This document shows, piece by piece, positions 33,694-38,370 of a stretch of DNA of 38,370 nt. The stretch is from contig CAYRGG010000043.1 of the NCBI GenBank assembly GCA_964423745.1, forward strand, positions 1 to 38,370, read 5' to 3'. This stretch comes from CAYRGG01 sp964423745. GTDB taxonomy: Bacteria; Pseudomonadota; Gammaproteobacteria; Competibacterales; Competibacteraceae. The notes beneath the pieces were generated by a model. That model worked only from the letters and a program-made list of their open reading frames with translations, was not told where the DNA came from and made no database searches. Within the stretch, counting starts at the first letter, position 1. Each line of letters opens with the position of its first letter. The translations under genes and the position numbers were made by a program.

Positions 33694-34632
33694 TTATATC
33701 TCCATACGCGCAGACTTGGGCGCCACCGGTACGATGCGAATAAACTCACCCAGTTCTTCCAGCAAACGCTGCTGAATACCGCCTAAGGTGACTGGGGCCA
33801 TCTGGCACCCGGCGCAAGCGCCTGTCATACTCAAGTAAACGGTTTTACCGTCCACATCAATCAATTCCACATCGCCATAATCGGCTTGCAGTTGTGGCCG
33901 CAAAGCCTCGAGGACCGCTTCAATACGATGCATACGTTGAACATTTGTCATAGGTGATGTTTTCTTAGCAGGGGTTTTCTTAGGCGCAGTCCAGACCGGG
34001 AGAAGCTGGCCAGTTGCCGCAGTAGGAACAGCCGGAACCGTGGATGCCGTGGCTGCTTGGTCGTTTTCGATGGCCACCTTGGCCAGTATTTCTTCAATGC
34101 CTTCATGACAGGCAGAGCATCCGCCACCCGCCTTGGTATAGTTCATAATGTCTTGAACCGTGCTCAGCTTATTCGCTCGAGCTACCCGCTCGATAAGGAC
34201 ATCGTCAACGGCATAGCATTTACAGACCAACCTGCCCTCTTCGTGATCGTCCTCCCAAGTTTCACCCCGGTAATTAGCCACCGCCGCCCGCAGCGCCTCC
34301 CAACCCATCACCGAACAGTGCATTTTTTCAGGGGGTAAACCATCCAGATAGGCAGCGATATCTTGGTTGTTGATTTTGAGGGCCTCGTCGAGGGTTTTAC
34401 CTTTTATCATTTCCGTCAATGCCGAGGAGGACGCAATAGCCGATCCACAACCAAAGGTTTCAAAACCAGCATCTTGAATGACATCATTGGATGTATCCAC
34501 CTGCAACGATAATCGAAGCGCATCGCCACAGGCCACCGAACCCACATCACCCACGGCGTTAGGCTGTTTTAAAGTTCCCGCATTACGGGGATTGAAAAAA
34601 TGATCTTTTAACGTTTCTGAATAGTCCCACAT
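33694..34632 (-). CDS. nifU: Fe-S cluster scaffold NifU
   Basis: NifU is the modular scaffold for nitrogenase Fe-S clusters. The IscU-like domain has Cys35, Cys62 and Cys106. The central Bfd-like ferredoxin domain has Cys137, Cys139, Cys172 and Cys175, binding a permanent [2Fe-2S] cluster. The C-terminal Nfu domain has Cys273 and Cys276 (TGACAGCQMAPVTLGG). The frame is open back to 34704, but the ATG at 34632 gives 312 residues beginning MWDYSETLKDHFFNPRNAG, as in A. vinelandii. An Ala/Thr/Pro/Lys linker (about 192-228) joins the last two domains. It begins 16 bases after the iscA stop. Confidence 0.98.
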   Translation of the reverse strand: MWDYSETLKDHFFNPRNAGTLKQPNAVGDVGSVACGDALRLSLQVDTSNDVIQDAGFETFGCGSAIASSSALTEMIKGKTLDEALKINNQDIAAYLDGLPPEKMHCSVMGWEALRAAVANYRGETWEDDHEEGRLVCKCYAVDDVLIERVARANKLSTVQDIMNYTKAGGGCSACHEGIEEILAKVAIENDQAATASTVPAVPTAATGQLLPVWTAPKKTPAKKTSPMTNVQRMHRIEAVLEALRPQLQADYGDVELIDVDGKTVYLSMTGACAGCQMAPVTLGGIQQRLLEELGEFIRIVPVAPKSARMEI

Positions 34633-34648
34633 GATGGTCACCGCATCC

Positions 34649-34972
34649 TTAAGCCGAGAAAGATTGCCCACAAGCGCAGCTAGACAACGCATTGGGATTT
34701 TCAAATTTGAACCCGGTACCTTCGATGGTCTCGATGAAATCCACTTTCACGCCCTGCAATAAGGGGACGCTCATGGGATCAATCAACACTTTTATTTGGT
34801 TACACTCGACGACATTGTCGTCGCTATTGGTCTCTTCTTCTAAACGCAATCCATACTGCAAACCAGAACAGCCACCACCGGTAATCAAAATACGTAGACC
34901 AGCAATGGGTACTTCCGAGCTATCGATAAAACGGGTAATGGCTTGAGCAGCGCGATCGGTTAAAGTGATCAT
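34649..34972 (-). CDS. A-type Fe-S carrier, nif-linked IscA (HesB-like)
   Basis: This 107-residue A-type carrier (IscA-nif) transfers Fe-S clusters in the nitrogenase system. The three cluster-binding cysteines are Cys35 (GGGCSGLQYGL), Cys99 and Cys101 (SSCACGQSF). The ATG at 34972 has GGAG 9 bases upstream. The in-frame extension to 35035 is rejected because it would be encoded by the sigma-54 promoter. It is the first gene of the nif operon, as in A. vinelandii. The remaining Fe-S cofactor genes follow on the same strand. Confidence 0.95.
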   Translation of the reverse strand: MITLTDRAAQAITRFIDSSEVPIAGLRILITGGGCSGLQYGLRLEEETNSDDNVVECNQIKVLIDPMSVPLLQGVKVDFIETIEGTGFKFENPNALSSCACGQSFSA

Positions 34973-35018
34973 CAGGGGTTTCTCCCAGTGGCAACGGTGG
35001 TGTTGGAAGAATCCTGTT

Positions 35019-35034
35019 GGCAAACCTTGTGCCA
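35019..35034 (-). promoter_or_regulatory. Sigma-54 promoter of the nif operon
   Basis: On the minus strand TGGCACAAGGTTTGCC matches the sigma-54 consensus TGGCAC-N5-TTGC, with GG and GC separated by exactly 10 bases. It lies 47 bases before the iscA start codon; the expected transcription start is near 35009. It implies NifA and RpoN dependence. Confidence 0.9.
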
Positions 35035-35035
35035 T

Positions 35036-35055
35036 AAAAACAAATTATTGTTTTT
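35036..35055. promoter_or_regulatory. AT-rich inverted repeat beside the sigma-54 promoter
   Basis: AAAAACAA (35036-35043) and TTGTTTTT (35048-35055) form a perfect 8-base inverted repeat around ATTA, one base upstream of the -24 element. It could aid bending or melting, or be a protein site; no match to a full IHF consensus is seen. Confidence 0.4.
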
Positions 35056-35118
35056 GTTACGAATAACTAAATTTTTTGGGCTAAAATTAATGTCATAAAA
35101 ACCACTTGAGGGGGGCTT

Positions 35119-35134
35119 TGTCGGAAGTGCCACA
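35119..35134 (-). promoter_or_regulatory. NifA upstream activator sequence
   Basis: TGT-N10-ACA with perfect half-sites, about 110-125 bases upstream of the predicted nif transcription start, which is the normal NifA position. A weaker near-match (TGT-N10-ACT) lies at 35091-35106. The AT-rich spacer would suit DNA looping. Confidence 0.8.
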
Positions 35135-35149
35135 CAAAATATGTACGAA

Positions 35150-35166
35150 CCCGCCCCTTTAGCGGG
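35150..35166. repeat. GC-rich hairpin between the nif and agu promoters
   Basis: CCCGC (35150-35154) pairs with GCGGG (35162-35166) around a 7-base loop in the divergent nif/agu region. It lacks a T-run. It may insulate the two transcription units, which is only inference. Confidence 0.3.
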
Positions 35167-35259
35167 CGCTATCACAAAACCATACCCAGCTAGCGCTTAG
35201 CCACGTAAAATAGCAGTCTCTATCCACATCTATAGAATTTACCGCAAAAGGCAGGACTA

Positions 35260-36333
35260 TTGCTGCAACATCACAATACCTTCATGCCAGCCGAATGGAC
35301 CCACCAGGATGCCGTGATGCTAACTTGGCCCCATGCTCAAAGCGACTGGCTCCCCTGGCTTGAACGGGTGGAACAAACCTTTGTGGTGCTGGCAAAGGAG
35401 ATAAGCCAACGTGAAGCATTGATTATCAGCTGCTACGATGAATCCCATCGCCAGCATGTACAAACATTGCTGAAAACAGCAAACAGCGCCTCTGATTCAG
35501 TTGCGCTTTTTCGGGTTCCATCCAATGACACCTGGGCCCGGGACCATGGACCTATTACCGTTTATCGACAAGGTTCACCGGCGCTATTGGATTTTCGCTT
35601 TAACGGGTGGGGTAATAAATTCCAATGGCAATTGGATGATCAAATCACGAAAACACTTCACCGAGCTGGCGCATTCGGCGAAACTCTTCTAGAAGCCGTT
35701 GATTTAGTTCTGGAAGGCGGTAGCATTGAAACCGACGGTCAAGGGACTCTATTGACCACCCGCCAATGCCTGTTATCCCATACCCGCAACGGATTAAGCC
35801 AGGAAGCCCTAGAACAACGATTGGCAAAGGAATTAGGGATGCAACGTTTTCTATGGTTAACAAACGGTTATTTACTAGGCGACGATACCGACGGTCATAT
35901 CGACACCCTAGCGCGCTTTTGCGATCCCCACACCATTGCCTATCAAAGCTGTAGCGACGAGACCGATCCACACTACCCGATACTACAAGCCATGGCCCAG
36001 GAACTCGCCGCTTTTCGCACCGCCACCGGGGAACCTTATCGATTAGTACCGCTACCCTTACCCACTGCCCAACTTGGCGCAAACGGTGAGCGTTTACCTG
36101 CCGGTTACGCTAATTTTTTGATTGTAAACGGCGCTGTCCTGGTGCCTACCTATAATGATCCAGCGGACGACGTAGCGCTAACGCAGCTCAAAAATTGCTT
36201 TCCAGGTCGCCAGGTGGTGGGTATCAACTGTTCAAGCCTTATCCAGCAGGGGGGGAGTTTACATTGTGTCACCATGCAGCTACCCGCTGGCGTTCTCGAG
36301 CAAATTTCTAAAAGGTCTGTCGTAGCATGTTAA
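35260..36333 (+). CDS. aguA: Agmatine deiminase
   Basis: AguA hydrolyses agmatine to N-carbamoylputrescine and ammonia, the first of two steps to putrescine. Motifs of the agmatine deiminase/peptidyl-arginine deiminase fold are PAEWTHQDAVMLTWPH, WARDHGPITVY, DFRFNGWGNKF, LEGGSIETDGQGTLLTT, DDTDGHIDTLARF and the catalytic-Cys motif GGSLHCVTMQ with Cys336. The 357 residues fit. The first start is TTG 35260, with AAGG 8 bases upstream; ATG 35284 (before PAEW) is a shorter alternative. Seven bases overlap aguB. It is divergent from the nif operon. Confidence 0.95.
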   Translation: MLQHHNTFMPAEWTHQDAVMLTWPHAQSDWLPWLERVEQTFVVLAKEISQREALIISCYDESHRQHVQTLLKTANSASDSVALFRVPSNDTWARDHGPITVYRQGSPALLDFRFNGWGNKFQWQLDDQITKTLHRAGAFGETLLEAVDLVLEGGSIETDGQGTLLTTRQCLLSHTRNGLSQEALEQRLAKELGMQRFLWLTNGYLLGDDTDGHIDTLARFCDPHTIAYQSCSDETDPHYPILQAMAQELAAFRTATGEPYRLVPLPLPTAQLGANGERLPAGYANFLIVNGAVLVPTYNDPADDVALTQLKNCFPGRQVVGINCSSLIQQGGSLHCVTMQLPAGVLEQISKRSVVAC

Positions 36334-37217
36334 AAAATACCCTTACGGTCGGTCTCGTACAACACACCTGTAGCAACGACCGACAAGCCAATCTGCAAGT
36401 GTCCATCGCGGGTATTCAAGAAGCCGCCGCTCAAGGCGCCCGCTTGATTTTGTTGCAAGAACTCCATACGGGTCCTTATTTCTGTCAAACGGAAGCTACC
36501 CACTACTTCGATCTTGCCGAATCAATTCCCGGTCCCTCCAGCGAACAGCTCAGTGCGGTGGCTAAAGAACTCGGTATCGTTTTGGTCTGTTCCTTATTTG
36601 AACGGCGTGCGGCAGGTCTTTACCACAATACCGCCGTGGTGCTGGATGAGACGGGACATATAGCTGGAACCTACCGAAAAATGCACATTCCCGACGATCC
36701 TGGGTATTTTGAAAAATTTTATTTTACCCCTGGTGATCTCGGTTTTACTCCCATCGACACCTCGTTGGGTCGTCTTGGCGTACTGGTCTGTTGGGATCAA
36801 TGGTTCCCTGAAGCGGCCCGGTTGATGGCCCTAGCGGGTGCGGAACTGCTCCTCTACCCCACCGCCATCGGTTGGGACGCCAATGACGATAGCGCCGAAC
36901 AGGAACGGCAACGGGACGCCTGGATAACTATCCAACGTGCCCACGCCATTGCCAACGGCATCCCCATCATGGTTTGCAATCGGGTGGGTTTTGAACCCGA
37001 CCCTACGGATCACACCTGTGGCGCTCACTTTTGGGGTAACAGTTTTATCGCCGGTCCGCAAGGGGAGATTTTGCTAAGTGGGCCGACGGATAGAGCGGCC
37101 GTACTCGTCACTGAATTGGATTTGACCCACTGTGAAAAAGTACGGCGCATTTGGCCTTATCTGCGAGATCGCCGTATCGATGCCTATGACGGTCTGCTAA
37201 AACGGTATTTGGATTAG
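36327..37217 (+). CDS. aguB: N-carbamoylputrescine amidase
   Basis: AguB hydrolyses N-carbamoylputrescine to putrescine, ammonia and CO2. It belongs to the nitrilase superfamily: catalytic triad Glu45 (LLQELHTGPYFCQ), Lys118 (TYRKMHIPDDPGYFEKFYFTPGD) and Cys155 (GVLVCWDQWFPEAARLMALAG). The length of 296 residues is normal. The ATG at 36327 lies inside the end of aguA (7-base overlap), so the genes are coupled. The product supplies putrescine for polyamines and releases ammonia. Confidence 0.97.
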   Translation: MLKNTLTVGLVQHTCSNDRQANLQVSIAGIQEAAAQGARLILLQELHTGPYFCQTEATHYFDLAESIPGPSSEQLSAVAKELGIVLVCSLFERRAAGLYHNTAVVLDETGHIAGTYRKMHIPDDPGYFEKFYFTPGDLGFTPIDTSLGRLGVLVCWDQWFPEAARLMALAGAELLLYPTAIGWDANDDSAEQERQRDAWITIQRAHAIANGIPIMVCNRVGFEPDPTDHTCGAHFWGNSFIAGPQGEILLSGPTDRAAVLVTELDLTHCEKVRRIWPYLRDRRIDAYDGLLKRYLD

Positions 37218-37230
37218 GTGGTAAGGAATT

Positions 37231-38232
37231 TTAAGGGATCTTGACCACGATTTTGCCGAACTGCTGGTTCTGGGCCATGTGGTTATACGCCTCCACCACT
37301 TGCGTCAAATCAAAGGTTTGGTCGATTACAGGTTGCAACACACCCCGTTGTAATCCATCTAAAATGTAAGCCTTTGCGCCAGCATAGCGTTGCGCATGTT
37401 GAAACAGATGATAGACGACGTGAAAACCGCTCACCTGAAATCCTTTGCCGATGGCGGGAAAGAGGGGAAAATCGGTTCTTGCCATGGAGAGCACACCGTA
37501 TTCCACGATACGCGCTTCCGGTCCAGCGGCTTCCGCCAGTTCCGAGAGAAATGAACCCGCTACTGGATCAAAGGCGATATCAAAACCCTTGCCTGCAGTT
37601 ATCTCTTGCACTCGATCAACCATGTTTTCTTGCTGGGTGACAATCACATGGTCTGCGCCTGCAGCTATTAACGGTTCTTTTTTGGCATCTGTTCGGGTGG
37701 TGGCAATTACGGTTGCCCCGTGGTCTTTGGCGGTTTGTATAGCCGCAATGCCAACACTGGAACTGGCGGCCGAAATCACCACTGCTTGATTGGCCCCTTT
37801 CATCAACCCGCCCCGATAAACCAGTCCCCCATAAGCGGTGGGATACGCCATCCATACGGCAGCACCCGCTTCAAAACTAAGATTGTCGGGTTTATTAACC
37901 AAAGCGTTCGCTGGCACAATGGCTGTTTCACCACACACACCGTATTGCACAGCATCAAAGTTAGGGGTTACACAGACTGCATCCCCCACTTGCCAATCCG
38001 TTACATCGGAGCCAACCGCTTCAATAACCCCTGAGCCTTCCATACCGACACGGGAGGGCAGTTTCGGCTGCACCATATATTGTCCTTGTATAAATAACCA
38101 CTCGGCTCGGTTAAGACCCGTCCCATGCATCTTTACTCGCACTTCCCCCGCTTGCGGTTGTTGCGCAGATTCATCCACGAGGTTAAGCACCTCGGGGCCG
38201 CCAAGCTCTGAAAACATAACTACTTTTGGCAT
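37231..38232 (-). CDS. Quinone oxidoreductase-like MDR superfamily protein
   Basis: This is a zinc-independent medium-chain dehydrogenase/reductase related to NADPH:quinone oxidoreductase. The N-terminal GroES-like catalytic domain has GEVRVKMHGTGLNRAEWLFIQGQY and PSRVGMEGSGVIEAVGSDVTDWQVGDAV. The Rossmann domain has VVISAASSSVGIAAIQTAKDHGATVIATTRTDAKK, in which the usual AxxGxVG loop is present as ASSSVG. The structural zinc cysteines are absent. The length is 333 residues. AAGG lies 10 bases before the ATG at 38232. The true substrate is unknown. It is convergent with aguB, 13 bases away. Confidence 0.88.
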   Translation of the reverse strand: MPKVVMFSELGGPEVLNLVDESAQQPQAGEVRVKMHGTGLNRAEWLFIQGQYMVQPKLPSRVGMEGSGVIEAVGSDVTDWQVGDAVCVTPNFDAVQYGVCGETAIVPANALVNKPDNLSFEAGAAVWMAYPTAYGGLVYRGGLMKGANQAVVISAASSSVGIAAIQTAKDHGATVIATTRTDAKKEPLIAAGADHVIVTQQENMVDRVQEITAGKGFDIAFDPVAGSFLSELAEAAGPEARIVEYGVLSMARTDFPLFPAIGKGFQVSGFHVVYHLFQHAQRYAGAKAYILDGLQRGVLQPVIDQTFDLTQVVEAYNHMAQNQQFGKIVVKIP

Positions 38233-38370
38233 TTTGTCTTCGCCTTTTTGAATGCTGAGGTTTGTTGAATAACAATATTTCTAGACTCACTTACAAAGGA
38301 CTCCCGTAGCTCGTAAAAGAGGTGTCGGCGGCCTGGACGGCCGTCGTCAAGCCCACAAGGAAGTGTTCAC
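38233..38370. other. Window-edge noncoding sequence with GC-rich hairpin
   Basis: The last 138 bases hold the promoter side of the oxidoreductase gene. From about 38320 the base composition becomes GC-rich, and CGGCC (38329-38333) pairs with GGCCG (38339-38343). A minus-strand frame is open from the window edge to the oxidoreductase start (ends inside it) but has no recognisable family. It may be the edge of a repeat or a truncated gene. Confidence 0.35.

Noticed and set aside
34973..35035. In-frame N-terminal extension of IscA-nif
   Set aside because: The extension is encoded by the sigma-54 promoter itself and begins upstream of the expected transcription start. The ATG at 34972 has a Shine-Dalgarno and gives the family length.
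3352..37061. Many long antisense or alternate-frame ORFs inside guaA, guaB, ispG, recB, recC, nifS and the agu genes
   Set aside because: They overlap strongly supported genes, have no family motifs and read as shadows of coding sequence.

Overview
This is a 38.4 kb chromosomal segment from a gammaproteobacterium of moderate GC content. The evidence is the rpsP-rimM-trmD-rplS operon, guaB-guaA, a recC-recB-recD block and a nif operon ordered like that of Azotobacter vinelandii. Uma2, UPF0175 and DUF433/DUF5615 genes would fit sulfur-oxidising or Thiotrichales-like lineages, but I cannot name the genus.

Layout. 1-2.3 kb: cysG (siroheme synthase) and a small ribbon-helix-helix/HTH-like protein, both on the minus strand. 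2.5-5.0 kb: ribosomal/tRNA modification operon with a trailing Uma2 nuclease-like gene. 5.0-9.6 kb: guaBA divergent from xseA. 9.6-12.1 kb: cysK, ispG and an orphan UPF0175 antitoxin-like gene. 12.2-15.3 kb: a DUF2959 lipoprotein divergent from a MoxR ATPase/VWA pair. 15.4-17.9 kb: a DUF433/DUF5615 toxin-antitoxin pair, a 660-base AT-rich gap, and a NarL-type response regulator coupled to a possible ferritin-like protein. 17.9-26.6 kb: recC-recB-recD. 26.6-29.4 kb: an accessory stretch with a second RHH/HTH-like protein, a hypothetical protein, a nucleoside deoxyribosyltransferase-like gene and a 147-base palindromic repeat. 29.4-35.1 kb: nif-iscA, nifU, nifS, nifV, a 41-codon small ORF, cysE, nifW, nifZ. 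35.2-38.2 kb: aguA-aguB and a quinone-oxidoreductase-like gene.

The nif operon is the functional centre. NifS and NifU build Fe-S clusters, IscA-nif carries them, CysE feeds cysteine synthesis, NifV makes homocitrate for FeMo-co, and NifW/NifZ help MoFe protein maturation. It has a clean sigma-54 promoter (GG-N10-GC) with a TGT-N10-ACA NifA site about 110-125 bases upstream of the inferred transcription start. The nitrogenase structural genes and nifM are not in the window. cysG, cysK and cysE all belong to sulfur assimilation.

The most novel items are the 41-codon ORF that exactly fills the nifV-cysE gap, the two RHH plus recombinase-like HTH proteins sharing an 11-base upstream word, the 147-base imperfect palindrome at the nif boundary, and an inverted repeat bracketing the guaBA -10 box. 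I see no CRISPR array, rRNA, tRNA or complete insertion sequence. Several genes use GTG or TTG starts, chosen by Shine-Dalgarno sequence and family length.
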